64,000 nucleotides of DNA from Serinus canaria (taxonomy: Eukaryota; Chordata; Aves; Passeriformes; Fringillidae). The first letter of the stretch is position 1; each line of letters starts with the position of its first letter. A program made the position numbers and the translations under genes. This document shows positions 21,128 through 33,770 of the stretch, piece after piece. The notes beneath the pieces were generated by a model. It ran no database searches, was not told the DNA's origin, and worked only from the letters and a program-made list of their open reading frames with translations. The stretch is from positions 66,373,179 through 66,437,178 of the forward strand of contig NC_066317.1 of assembly GCF_022539315.1 (NCBI RefSeq), read 5' to 3'.

Positions 21128-23964
21128 TGAGAATAAAAGCAGGTGAATATATTATAATATACATTCTCACTAATTTACCAAACACAAAATCTTGGCCTCA
21201 GACAAGATTTGCTGTGCTGGGTGATGTCCAAAGGATTTAATTTAATTTCCATGTCCAGGTTGCATTAACCATTATGAAACCATCTTTTCTACATTAGAAG
21301 TGTAATAAAATACACTTAGATTGTATTTTGCACTCTTACAGATTGACAGATCTTTAATATCTCTGCTGTTTTTGCAAGTGATGACAAGGGTATGATCTCC
21401 TAATTTGTTTTAAAAGAAAGCATCTTCTAAAATCAAAATAAATGGACTCACTCTATTTGATAGGCACTGGATTTGTAAATTAATTTTAGAGGAGAATCTT
21501 TTTTCAAGTGCTATTTTGTTTTACCAGACACTTGACATGGCGTGTGTTGTCACCAACATGCACATTTACAATCAGAAATCTCCATATCTGACAGGGCTTA
21601 TTTGTGAACAAATATAAAAATTGATACGTGTGTTTCTGCCAACTCAGCCAGCCAGCCTGTTCTAAAACAATGATAAATTATTGTTCAGATTTATATATGT
21701 GGAATAATGTGCAGGAGGAATGAATGCACCGTATCTATTAGACAACTGTATCTATGAGCTACTTTGTGAATGCTGACATTGAAGAATCCACTGTTCAAGC
21801 CACAGTGATGTGCAGAATTGAAAGGACTCCAGTCCTGCACAGAGAAGTTATTATGAATTCACCCCAGTTCTGTGGCAGAAGCTGTTTGTTTGAGATGAAA
21901 AGACACTATTACACTGTCACACTGAAAGATGGCTCCTCTCAGCCAGCTCGGCCAGCCAGGGGTTTTGTCTGGAATGCATGAAAAACGGGATGTTTTTACA
22001 GCTTTCAAATGAAAAGAGGTGGGTAATAATGGCAGGTGGTTAGAGGCAATAAAACCAGTTCACCTTAAACACCTCTCTTCAGAGCAGGCAATTTATATGT
22101 TACCCGAGGGGAAGGGCATCCACCCATGTATGACTGAAGAGTGTAGTGTCATTTAATTTGTATTTATGGTTCGTGTGCTAAAATAGAGGTGTGAAGCATG
22201 AATGGAGAATTGAAGGGCTGCAGACAGCCACAGCAGCACCACCATGTCCTTCTGTGCTCCTCCTCCTCCTTCTGACAGCTTTGGGAGTGGGGCTCAGCAT
22301 GGTCCTGCCAGGGGGGATTGAATCCTGAGTTTTACAACAGAAGCCTTGAGGTTCTTGCTCTTGGTTCTCAGGGGCAGCTGAGTCTGGGTGTTTGGAGTTA
22401 GGCTGGTTTTCAAGGACTGATCAGATTATAAACAGGGTAGCAAATTATACCCATCCTATAATAGTTTAACACTCTGATATAAGGATAGAAATCCACAAAT
22501 CTTAAGGATGATTTTGTATAGAATGCAGAAATAGCTGCTGTTTTCAATGAGTTATTCCAGGTATGGAGAAGCAGCCTAAGGACAGAAGCCCAGAGCTCAC
22601 ACAAAGCTGCCTTGGTCTGCTGAGGAATCTGCAGCAGAGACCTCCCCTCACCCCAGAGAAAATCAAACCTCAGACTCATGTAGAGATGCAGAAATTGGGA
22701 AATGAGGAACAGCATGGCTCTCAGTTCTTGCTCCCCCTTTCTGCCTCTCAATCCATCCTCATCCCTGGAAAAGTGTCCTTGTCAAAGGGAGGAGACGTGG
22801 CAATATCTCATCATAGAGAATTTCACCTTGGTACCCATTTCTCTGACACCCAGTCAGGGAATTGTGTGTATTTAGGGAGATGAACCAAGCAGGATCTGAT
22901 CTGAGTGTCACCCTGACAGCAGAGATGCTCCTCTCATCTGGTACTTCAACAAAAGAAACCTTTAGTCCACACTTGGAACACAAACTCAAACCAATTAATA
23001 AATCTTTTAAGCTCATATCTCTTTCTCTTATAAAAAACATGCTCTCTGTGCATAAAATGCAGTAAGAGAATTGTAAGAAGAAATTGAAGCCATTTTCCTT
23101 TGCCATTGAGTCCTAACAAGGGTGCCTTATTGTGGGATGTCTCCCAAATTGGGTTTGATGAATTCCCACAGAAAGATGAGGGGAAAAAACCCAGTTTACT
23201 TATGTGTCTTTAATGTTCTCATAATAACAACTACTTCACATGTGAAGAAACTGCAGCCAGGGAGTGAAAAGAATCAAATTCCATGTCACAGCTAATGTTT
23301 ATGTACCGTGTGAAAGAGTGATAGAGATAATCATAAAAGCTTTAAATCTGTCCTTACTAACAGACTTAGTTCCAATAGCCTTTATAACTGAAATAACTTG
23401 TAATTTTCATTACCTCTGGACCTAAAACCAAGCAGGCATTTTGTTACATGTGAAGAAAATGTCTCTTTCTATTGGCCATTGGTAACCTAAAGGCCATAAG
23501 TCGCCCTGATCACCCACAGAAATTTCCACTTTTGTGAGAACTGGAGCTGCCAGATCAATTGACTTGTCAGGATGGAGGGCACAGGGCCTTGTGCGATGCA
23601 AACTGATATTTTGCAAACTGTTTTGCCTTATTTAAGCTGAATGCCATTGTAAGCTTGAAAAGAGCCACAAGGAGACTTAATTTGAAAACATAAAGGTCAC
23701 TGAAGGCCTGAAAAATGGGATGCCTTTGGCAAAAATGTACTGGCTGACTTGAGCACTACCTCTGAAAATGAAAACAAACCATTGCAAGTTATGATCAATT
23801 TGAATGCACAGAAAGACACTGGGTGTGTGTCTGTCCTTAGAGCAGCCAAGCAGACACAACCTTAGTGCTGCTCCAGCCACACGAGTCTGTTTGCTCTTGC
23901 TTGATGTGTGCTGTTAATGGTAAGTTGTGATAGCAAGTGCTGATGCTGTGGAGCTGCTGATTGA
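21128..23964. other. Unassigned non-coding stretch
   Basis: About 2.8 kb without a recognisable element. The part at 21500-21760 contains an inverted pair of AACAAT motifs (21666-21671 and 21680-21685). Several frames of ~110 codons overlap in opposite directions at 22400-23110 and show no domain. Confidence 0.5.
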
Positions 23965-23969
23965 CAGAG
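23965..23969 (+). repeat. TSD CAGAG, left copy
   Basis: Directly before the LTR at 23970. The identical copy is at 24662-24666. The base before each side also matches if the terminal A of the LTR is counted. Confidence 0.85.
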
Positions 23970-24661
23970 TGTCTTGGTTTGGAAAGACAGGTGCTGCTAA
24001 AGAAGGCAGGAGCCTCCCCTGAAATGGAGAATGCAAACCCTCCCCACCCCTCCAAATTGCCATGAATTTGAAATTAAGGGGCTCTCAGGCAAAAAATATG
24101 GGAGCAGGAAATAACAGATCTTTAATAGGGAAGGAAAAAATAAAAGTAAAATAAACAATGCAATACACTAGAACAACACTGACAGAGTCAGAACTCAGCC
24201 TGACACCCTGTGGGTCAGGGTGTTGGTGGCAGCCCAGTTGGAAAGTGGCTGCAGCCCTCCTGGAGTGTCAGGGGTGGTTCTGTTGGAGCAGGGATTCTGT
24301 AGAAAAGGATGTATTCTTCCTCCAAAGATCCAGTGGATCTTTGGAAGAAGTGGAAGAAGGAGCAGCTGCTGTTCCTCTGGGGAATCCAATGGAGAAGCTG
24401 TGCTGGTGTTCCAGAACCTCCAGATTATATCTGGGTAGGAATGCTTGGCTCCTCCCTCTGGGCTCACATCTCCCAATGGGATGTTACAGTTCTTATCAGC
24501 CATGCAGTGACATTCAATGGCCTGTTATCAGCAGGTGTCCCCTGCCAGGGAGGAGTGACTGTGATCACTCAGAGAGAGAGATAAGGCAAATTGCCCACTT
24601 GACAAAAGACAACTGCCATACAGATGGTAATAGAACACATCCTGCCTTGCAATCTGGAACA
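23970..24661 (-). mobile_element. Solo ERVL-like LTR with 5-bp TSD
   Basis: On the plus strand it reads TGTCTTGGTTTGGAAAGACAGG at the left and AATCTGGAACA at the right, giving TG...CA ends, and CAGAG flanks both sides. The 5-bp duplication fits class III (ERVL) integration. TTTAAT at 24121-24126 is ATTAAA on the minus strand and lies about 150 bases from that strand's 3' end, where a poly(A) signal should be, so I place it on the minus strand. The sequence resembles a widespread passerine LTR. The 692-base length and absence of internal genes mark it as a solo LTR. Open frames crossing it are not genes. Confidence 0.85.
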
Positions 24662-24666
24662 CAGAG
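24662..24666 (+). repeat. TSD CAGAG, right copy
   Basis: Matches 23965-23969 and abuts the LTR end. Confidence 0.85.
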
Positions 24667-24974
24667 CTGGGCCCCTTTGCTCACACAGAAATCACTGAAA
24701 TTCACTTATTTCCCATTGAACCTACATCAGGTAGTGACTCTTTTCTATACCTGGCCTAGAAATGTAAAGGCCAGTACAGAGATTCTCCAGGGAGTGATGA
24801 CCACAAGCTCCAAAACATGAGTACAAATCCGTCATCCAATCCTAAGGTGTTATATTTTATGGAAAAACAGTGTTAAGAAGCAAATAGATGCCAGTATGAA
24901 GAATCAGAAGTGAAAAAACCCCTTGTCTTTTCATGAGAGGAAGTCAAAAAACAGGTTTGACCACAATGCATACA

Positions 24975-24977
<3 letters not shown>

Positions 24978-25025
<48 letters not shown>
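24978..25025. repeat. (AT)n microsatellite
   Basis: About 24 uninterrupted AT units. It is followed by a doubled AATATGTTTAGATATTTA word at about 25059 and 25097. Confidence 0.97.
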
Positions 25026-25028
<3 letters not shown>

Positions 25029-28000
25029 TATACATTAATGGTGCATATATGGGTTATAGAATATGTTTAGATATTTACAGGCTATTACATATAAAAAATA
25101 TGTTTAGATATTTACTTTTTTCTGTAGTCTCTGATACACATTAGGATGATTTTGTATTGGTAACAAGATGATGAGGGATGGTTCCTTGATGAAGATATTT
25201 TCTGTCCCTACAGTTTCATTCCTGCAGCCATAACTACCCTGAGAGCCCCTCAGACCATCTTTGAAAATTAGTACCTGAGTGTGGATAAAGCTAAAATTTT
25301 AAGATAAAACTTAAACATAAATTTTTCCTCACCAGAAAAGTGCCTTGAACTCAAATATCCTTGATTTTGCAAGTGTAAGGAATACAGAATTCACATATAA
25401 GTTCCCCATCAGGCTGATCATATTTCAAACATGGGGAAATGTAAACATCCAGACAGTGCTCACGACCCTTCTTGAGCACAGGATGGTAAATCAGGGGGTT
25501 TAGGAATACAAATTCTGTTCTAAATTGCTTTCCTAGTGGAAAAGCCAAGGTTATGGCTGAGGTGCTAACAGAGAGTAAAGAAATCTGACAGTAGAAGGTT
25601 TCTTGCTCTGGCAAAAGGAGATGAAATGTGGATGTGCAGAGGCAGATGGAGTGAGTTCAGCCAGAAATAAGATCTGGTTTCCTAGAGCTGAGGGAAATTA
25701 AACATGGAAACAACTTCCCTTGGGAAGCAAGGAGGTCCTCAAGTGTTATGTGTGTACTTTTCAGCACAAGATTAAATGTCTTTTCAAAGGACAGGCTTTA
25801 ATTCCACTTCTTGGAAGAACTCTGTGGCTTGTATTTACAGAACACTTGCTAACTGCCATGCTTGGAGAATATAAACTCCCTATTTCTACAAGTTAGCTTA
25901 AAAAAAAATCCAACCATTAAATACAGGCACTGAAAGAAGGGACAAAAGGGAGGTGACATCAATAAGAAAAACAAAAAATTGTCTCAACAGCTTAAGTTTG
26001 CCTGGATGGATTTTATTTCGGAAAGCTGTTCTTGGAAAGCAGTGCTGGAGAACCAAAGTTCCCTTGAGGAGTCTCTGTCCTGTGAACCTTGATGCCTGGG
26101 CTTAACTCGTGCTTTTGAGGGCAAAAAGGGTCATATGGGGGTAAAAAGGGTCATGTGAGGGTAAAAAGGGTCTCTCGCCCAAGTGGAGCTGAAGATGTGT
26201 GAAAGCATTTGCAAACTGGGACACAAGCAGGGATTATCTTAATGTGAAAGGGAAGGAAGGGGGGCATACAGGAGCTGCTCTCCTCTACAAATTGTGGCAA
26301 AAAAAGTGACTGTGTTACCCCTGTTCATTGAAAATTAAAAGAAAATCAGTAAGGAAAATATTTTTTGTTAGTGTAATTGACTTTTAACCCTTCCTTTTTG
26401 AATCCTTTCTATTAACTGAAGACCATTGCTTTTGTGTTTGCAGAAGAACTGAAACACCCCGTTGGGATCCAAGCACTTTTTCTAGTTCTCATGAAGCAAG
26501 AAATAAATTCTGACAGAATTTTTTACCTGGAACTCTATTTTAAATACATATGACAGGGAATTCTCCAGCCAAACCTAGGTTGCATGCATGCCTAAATTAA
26601 GCCATAAATTGATAGACACCAGCTAACCCAAACACAAGATGTGTTCTCCTCCCAGAGGTGATTTTCCTTCCTATCATATGACTTTCTCTAGGTGGAAAGA
26701 AACCAGAATGTGTTAATGGTTGTGAAAATCAGAGCTATAACCACTTTGTAAAAAGCCTGGCAGATTTATTCTGGCTTTAGTTGGATGCCTTTGTATTATT
26801 GCAAACATGTACCTCTGGTAGTCCATAATGAGCAAATCTAAATCCTGCCTCACTGAGTGTGGACACATCCTGCCCTTCACTGGTGCCAGATTCCTTGTGC
26901 AAAGCTATGTGTCATTAATGAACATAAAAAAAGATTCAGCCTGGGAGCAAATAATATTTCAAGTCTACGACCAAGACAAAAAAAGATTCTCAGTCCATCT
27001 CCTTAAGTGTCTTTTCTGTAAAAGAACTCTTTCATCTACCCTTACTTTTGCACACCTAGGTCAACCAACTTAATGTCAGTTTGGGCCTGTTTTTCAAAAT
27101 GCCTATCCCCTACGCTCAGTGCAGAGTGCTCATGCTTCTTGTTAGCTCTCTTTATATTATTTTCTGAATTAAAAAAAAAAACAGTTAAAAATATCTATTT
27201 TAAAAACCTAAAAATTTGAATTAATAGTTATCATTCAGAAGTTCTTAAAAGCTTTTTAATGACTTCAAACTAAATTCATAATGAACCTACATGTAGTCTG
27301 GAGCCTTGTCTGCTTGTGATTCCTGGTGACAAGCCAGACTTTGTTTTCCATCCTACATTTCAGGTATTTGCTCACTTGATGAAGTTCATGCCCAAAAAAT
27401 CCTACAGGGTGCAGGAATAGCTAAGCCATGAAGGAGAGTTTGTCAGACATCGTGGGGAACAGCATCTGGTCCTGATTTGACATCTAGAGTAGAACATCTT
27501 TCCACTCATATTTTGTATGAAAAGTAGCTATGAAAGATGTTCCACTCTAGAATTTTTGTTTACCCTAGACTGAGAACAATGTGTCTATTTCCTGGTTTAA
27601 TTTCTATTTCCAGGGAATTTCAGTAAAAATGATTTTTTAAATGATATCACAATACCACAGAGTATTTTTGCAGAAGAGGTAATTTTTGGTGTTACTATCT
27701 ACCGTTCCCTTTACTCTGTCTCAGAGAATTCAAATTTTAAATTTTAATTTTAAAATTTTAAAGAACCCTCTTCCTTGGTACCTCTGGCAAGTGCACCTAA
27801 TGGCAGAGCCTGGCCCTATTTCTCTGCTTAGCTTTATTTCCCTGCCATTCTGGAGATTAAAAAATGCATTACTCTTTACAGCAAAGGAGTGATACACTCC
27901 TGATCACAAAGGGATGCACCTTCCCATTTGTGTTTAAAGCTGTGCTATGGATTTTGACAACATATTTCTCCAGAGTATCAATTTGTTTTGTTGTTAGTTT

Positions 28001-28546
28001 TATTTTCCCCTTTGGGAAGACAGGTTTTATTGTTACAAAGCTTGTTCTTTTTGTCCAGATATTTGTGGAGAAGGAAAAAGAAAAAAGCAGTACACAGGCT
28101 GAGAACACCTTATAGGTATCTCTTGTAAGGAAAACATTTTTCATTCATCTCCCAGCCCTCACTATATTGTTTTTTTTTACCTTTCCCTGAACTTTCTGTA
28201 AATGCTGTTAACATTTTTCTGTAAGTGGGCCATTACAGGCAGATCCTGAAGAAGAGGTGTTAAATTGCTGGTTCCTCCTGCCCTTACCCAGTCTCTTCCT
28301 GGCCCTGAAGACAATCTGGTAGATTTCACAGTGACTTTTTATCCTTCTCAGTGTTCAATACAGAAAAAAAAAAATTCTTTAAAAACCCCAACACTTTCCA
28401 TACAAAAAGAGAATCTAATTTGAGAGGCAAAACTCTCCAAAGTCTCCCCAGCAGAACATGAATGTTGTTGGATAGAGAGAGGAAATCCTTGAGGGTTACA
28501 CAGAAGAACATTGAATTCCAAGGGCAGAGTAATGAAATGCAGTGAG
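25026..28546. other. Unassigned non-coding stretch
   Basis: About 3.5 kb. The only structures are the short tandem repeat at 26117-26174 and an AT-only quasi-palindromic tract at 27732-27762. No gene or mobile element is recognised. Confidence 0.5.
26117..26174. repeat. 20-bp tandem repeat, three copies
   Basis: GAGGGCAAAAAGGGTCATAT-type units repeat with a period of 20 bases. Each unit has an AAAAAGGGTC core (26123, 26143 and 26163), with changes in the last half of each unit. Confidence 0.85.
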
Positions 28547-28552
28547 GTAGTC

Positions 28553-29146
28553 TGTGGAAACCCAGGGCACCACTGGGAATATTTCTGTGTCTGCTCTGGG
28601 TGCCCTGACCCCCAGGGGAGCACTGACTTTCACCCTCATTCATGGAGAAAGTTTCCCAGACTTCAAGATGGACCGGAATCCACAAAAGTGTTGGAATAGA
28701 TTCTAGAGAGCAGTGTAGGTGTGTCACTTGGTGAGAAATTTAGGTTTTGGGATTTTTAGTATGTTGTGGATGGCAGCAAGATGGAGAGCACAGGGTGTGA
28801 TCCTGGGTTTCTTCTTCATGCTGCTTCTTCCTTCTTCTTCATAGGGTTTAGGTGGCATTTTGTAATTGGGCAGAAAAGTCCCCATTGTGGGCTCTGTGGG
28901 ATCAGTTATTGGGTTAAAAGGGAAAATAATCCAGGTGTCAGTTCTTAATTGGACAGATTAGTCTTAAAAGCCCTTGGAACAAGAGACTGTTGGCCATTTT
29001 GTGCCTTCTATTGAAAAGCTGCAGAACTCACAGCAGTGAGACTGTTTTACTGATAAGAAATAATAAACACCTGAGTCTGAACATGAACTGCTGTCTCAAG
29101 TGCCTTCAATCCAGACCCAGAGAAACCCACAACAGGGACCCCCACA
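28553..29146 (+). mobile_element. Solo ERVK-like LTR, copy 1 of a ~590-bp family
   Basis: Aligns end to end with 46754-47344. It begins TGTGGAAACCCAGGGCACC and ends GGGACCCCCACA. AATAAA at 29062-29067 gives the plus orientation, with about 80 bases of R/U5 after it. The flanks GTAGTC (28547-28552) and GTCCTC (29147-29152) agree at four of six bases and may be a decayed TSD. No retroviral genes are attached. Frames such as 28766-28948 and 28990-29394 are chance frames in or across the LTR. Confidence 0.85.
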
Positions 29147-31423
29147 GTCCTCTGAGAGCAGGAGACCAGATGATGACCAAGGATGAATTCACCTGCACGT
29201 GCTGTGATTTTGTTGGGGTTTATTTTGGTTTGTTCATAGATATGAACCCCCCCCCCCCCCAGGTAGATTTGGTCTGGCCATATTTATCCAGAAGTGAGTT
29301 AATCATCTTAAACTCTCTTTACAGTCATGGAGAGACACACATGGGTGATTCCTCTCTTCACAGATGTGTGAATTGTTTAAAACAGGCATCCTGAGATTAA
29401 ACACTGCCTGTGATACAGAGGAGGATGCCAGCACCTGCTCTACAGTCAGGTCTGCCTCCTCTCTGGGTCAGAGAGCAGATCCTTTCTGGATATCTGCCAT
29501 GACTTCTGGGATTCTGTTCTATGTGGCTTTTATGGGGGGTTCATCCAACTGAAATGAGGCACTCAGGAAAAAAAAGGAAGATTGGGATATGAGTCATACA
29601 TGTTTTCAGTGAGACAGCAAAAATTTTTCATTCCCGTTCTTCCTGTTGGACTCCTCCTTCCTAGCATGCTATTTATGATGCCCTTTATTTCAGTAAAGGA
29701 ATTTTGGGGTTGGTTTTTCACTCCATCATTTGTTGGAAGGACTAATATTGTCCCATTCTCCTATTCCTGAATGTGGAAGAAAGCATCACTATTTTTAGAG
29801 GCTTTCTATAAATAGAGCCATATAAACAGTTCATTTCCTGCACCAGTTCTGAGCTGAATTGTTTTAAAGAATTATCTTTGTTTTTTTCCAAATTAATTTT
29901 AGAGAAGCTGGGGGGAAAAAAACCTCCAAGCTTTTCTTTAGCTCAGAGTAGGAATTTTTAAGTACTCCTCTGAGTGACTCAAGCACTAAGATGAATTTAT
30001 GCTCATTCTTACTTATGAGAGATGAAAGATTCAGACAGGAATTGTCAAGTGTTTAGTAAGGATTACCTGACTAAACCACAGGAAAAAGAGAGAAAATATT
30101 GCTGCTATGGGAAATACCATCCTGAGAATGTAATATCATGGTTTGGGAATTTTTTTCTGATGCATTGGGGAAAAGTGACAAAACCTTTCTGGTGAAAACA
30201 AAGTTTGCACCCCAGCCTTCTGCTTCAGGTGTTGTCTGATTTGCATGAACATAGTTGTGAAAAGAAAAGAATCAAACACAAAAGAACCTTCTAGCTTTTA
30301 GTGATTTTAACTGCATTTCTTAATGCACAGTGAGTTTTTGGGCTGAGGACAATTCAAGACTCATTCAGTGGTGGTTGGTGCTGGGAAAAGTAACTGGTGC
30401 AAAGCAATTTTACCTTTATTTCTGCAGCTCATGTTTTTGATGGCAAGTGCAAATCTAGTTTTCCTTTGGGTTAGGAGAGAGGAAGGAGTAGATAACTCTC
30501 ATCTCTGCAAATTTTTCTCTGCCCTTTGAAAACCTGATATATTCACAACATTCTCCCTTCAACAGAACTGAGCTCACAGCGAGTCCTGCTGGGTTTGAGC
30601 TGGCAGATCTGTGTACTCCAGTTTCAGCTGGTGAGCAAAGCAAAGCAAAGCAGACTGAGCTGTCTGAAAAGGAGCAGTCATGACTGCTGCTGAAGTGAAA
30701 TGATGGGAAAGCTTTCAGGCTGCCTGACTTCCTTACTCTGGGCTGCCCTAGATAAGGCTTTTGTGGTTCTTCTCTTCGTGGGAGTCAGCTCACAGCTGGA
30801 GACACTTAACCAGCTTCAGCTGCTGCCTTGGAGCAGGAGAGGCTCTGTCAGAATCCCCTGCTGAATCCTCTGGGACCAAAGCACTGCTCCCACTCCTGCT
30901 TCTCCCCCTGCTCATTTCCACACCTGAGCCACGTGGAGGGGCTGAGCTGGCACCAGGGGCAGTGGGAGGACATCAGAACCCTTTAGCAGCACTGGCAGAC
31001 CCCTCACTGCATCCTGCTCCCCCTCTGAGCCAGGGGTGATGCCAGGCTGCATTTGCTGCTTCATTAAAAACCCTCACACGGGTCCTGCCTGTGACAGTGA
31101 GAGCAATGTGCCAGAGTGCCAGTTCTAATTGAATTTCCAGGCTTATGAAGTTGAAAGAGGAGTGAAATGTGGGGAGACTTCCATCATCCCCCAGCAGCTG
31201 AAGGTTTCTGTCACTGGGGAGTCTCAGACAGAGGAGGGGCAGCTCAACTTCTCCTGGTGCCCCACTGCCAGGTCTGTGAGGCACAAATGAGACCATGCTA
31301 AGGAAACATTAAATTCATCATCTTCTTCAAGGCCTAAGGCCCTTCAGGGGCAGGAAGGAATTTATTTACTCTTTAGAAACCTCTTGTCAAGATTCCGATA
31401 CAGAAAATATGTGATGTCCCAGA
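29147..31423. other. Unassigned non-coding stretch
   Basis: About 2.3 kb with a 14-base C run at 29247-29260 inside the upstream edge and a short AAAGC tandem near 30637. No gene is recognised. The somewhat GC-richer part (30880-31040) has frames on both strands without domain similarity. Confidence 0.5.
29247..29260. repeat. Poly-C run
   Basis: Fourteen consecutive C bases. Homopolymers of this length are prone to sequencing error. Confidence 0.95.
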
Positions 31424-31476
31424 AGGTTGGACTCCATGATCTTGGAGGTCTTTTCCATTCTTTATGATACTTTATG
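31424..31476 (+). mobile_element. CR1 LINE 3' tail, short
   Basis: GGTTGGACTCCATGATCTTG then GGAGGTCTTTTCCATTCTTT and a TATGATACTTTATG end match the last ~50 bases of a typical CR1. Confidence 0.8.
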
Positions 31477-33589
31477 GATAGTCTGATTCCCTCTACTCAT
31501 TTTTCTTCACCTAAAGAGGGGTGAAACCTTGAGCTGTGACTATCTGTACATCTCTAAATATCTCTACATATCTATACATATCTCAATTCTAATTCATGTT
31601 GAACAGTCCAAAACTTGAGCTCTGACAAACACTTAAACCCACTAACTTTCCATTATGGCTGTGTATATATATATAATTTTATCCCACAAAAATTAATTCA
31701 GTGTTTCTCTACGTTGTGCACGTAGCTTGACAAAGCGTCTGCCTGAACAGGGCTGTGTGAAAATAAAAATAATCAGTTTTGTGCAAGTTTCATGAGTCAA
31801 GCTGCCAAGTGATGTTTTTGAAATGGATAGATTGCTTAACTTTATTCATACATCTTATGGTAATTTCCCTTTCCTAAGGTATAAAAATGACAGATATGAG
31901 TGTTTTGTGGTAGTTTTTCCTTCCTCACATCTTTGATTTGGAAGTGAATTTAAGCTCTAGAAATTAGTGAAGGCTGGAGGATAATTCAAAGTGCTTCTCA
32001 ACACAGAAAATGCACAATTTACATCTGAATCTAGGCTGTAGAGTAAGAACATGGAAGTGTCACTACAGACAAAATTCAAAGATGCTATTTCTGCCTTGCA
32101 TTTCCATCTCATTTGGAAACCTTGCTCTGCTGCTGCAGTGGGCTCCATTCTGAGCTCTGTAGGGGCACAGAAGGAAATGGAAGAGCAGACATATGGAAAA
32201 ACCTGTGTGACTGTGGCGCAGTGAGAAGAGAGACTCTGGGGTGAAACTCTCAGAACACCTTGAATTATTTCATTCAGTGTTTTTATTGTGGGTCTTCATC
32301 CATGGAATTCCTGCAGGATGCTTTACTGGTGGATTCTGTACAACAGCAGTAAAATAAGACATGATCTCAAGCTTGTCAGTGATTTTCTGGAAGAAAAACA
32401 CAGAGATTCTGGAAACCCTCCAATGAAAGCAAATTTTGGAAAAGACTTGAAAATGGAGCTCCACCCTTTTCTTACAGCTCTAGAAATGCACTGCTTACTA
32501 TTAACTTTATTATGCTTGTTTACTGCTCCCTAGTGCTTAATTATTATTTTTAGGGATGTAGGCTTTATTTCATCATTTTAGCATAAGAACTATGGCTTGA
32601 GTTGAGGAAACAGAGAGGATGGAATCTGCAATGCACAGCGTACAGCTGCTTGAACTGTGCACAGAAAAATCATTTACTGGCTCAGTTAAGCCTTATTATC
32701 TCTTTGAAAATTGTCCAGACACAGACTTTGATTATTATGAAATTGTTAATTACTCAAAATTGTCTGACAAACATTTTATAGAAACGGAGTCCAACTTAAG
32801 GGCTGGTCTCAAGCTGTCTTTTATTCTCCACCCGAGCTCCTGCAATGTGCTGGTGGAACAAACACAATGCCTGGTGGTTTAGATGCACGAAGTCAGCAGA
32901 GGGGATGCCAGCAGATGGTGCTCAAGGTTGTAAAGCCAAATCCTGGGGGTTTAGGGAGGAGGAAAATGCGTGGTTAAACACTGCAAATGTCAGTTTTTAT
33001 CTGTGTGTGTAGCTATGCTCAGCAGGTAAGCCCCCCAGTTTTTGGCTTCCTGCCCATCTGAAACGTTTAAAATATTTGAGGGATGGGGAGTTGGGCAAAT
33101 TCCTTGTGAGCTGGTGTTGCCAGGAGAAATCACAGCACTGCTCTGGAGAGCAAATGTGGAGGAAAACTTAAGGAGAAGGGTAAACCTCATGCAGAGGCCA
33201 CAGTTTTCTATTTTCCCTCCTCCTTCTTGAGAGCTGGTTTACCCTAAAAACCCCTGTCATTTGCAGGATGACAGCAAGAACAATCCATTTAGGCTTTCCA
33301 TGCTTCCCCCAGCTCCTTCAAAGCCCTGGTGCCAGTGATCATTGTCTAGGAATGATGTTCACACCTCATTTTTTTCCAAAGAAATTCTCCTTTTTGAAAA
33401 TTAGCATAACCAAATCTTCAGGCACCTCTGCTAAGAGCTCCCTGGGCTGCAGGAATTCTTACTTGGCTCATTGCCTGCCTGAGAGATTTGGATTCTCTTA
33501 GTCTAAGGTGCAGAAGTCCAAAGGGAGGTGTGGTGATTATCTTCCAGAACATCAGAGGTTGCTGAGGAGCAGGAGGCCATAAATTCTCC
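31477..33589. other. Unassigned non-coding stretch
   Basis: About 2.1 kb. Imperfect ATCTACAT-like tandem words occur at about 31541-31585. Otherwise nothing is recognised. Confidence 0.5.
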
Positions 33590-33770
33590 ATGTCTGCTCC
33601 ACAGATTGCAAATTTTAACAGGCTGAAATTAAAGCTGGGGATATTTAGTCTGAACATTAGGAAAAGCCTTTGTAACTTTAAGGATAATGAAGCACTGGAC
33701 CAGATTTCTGAGAGAATATCCCTATCAACAGTGATTTTTAAGCAAAGGCTGGGGGAAAAAGTGTCAATTT
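33590..33770 (+). mobile_element. Old CR1 LINE 3' region
   Basis: The words GGATATTTAGTCTGAACATT, AGGAAAAGCCTTTGTAACTT, AAGGATAATGAAGCACTGGA and TTTTTAAGCAAAGGCTGGG follow the order of an older CR1 subfamily (..GAAGCACTGGAACAGATTGCC.., ..TTTTTAAGAACAGATTAGA..). The copy is strongly diverged, and the terminal microsatellite is not visible. Confidence 0.65.

Noticed and set aside
24158..24820. Longest open frame in the window, 220 codons, plus strand
   Set aside because: It lies mostly in the ERVL-like LTR (23970-24661), runs through the TSD, has no domain, and overlaps frames in other phases and on the other strand.
27732..27762. AT-only quasi-palindrome as a cruciform or matrix-attachment site
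   Set aside because: With only A and T, self-complementarity arises easily by chance. There is no supporting context.
28766..28948. Frame whose start is shared with 46939-47160, suggesting a conserved peptide
   Set aside because: The similarity is due to the two LTR copies (28553 and 46754). The frames diverge after about 25 residues, and an LTR R/U5 is not expected to code.
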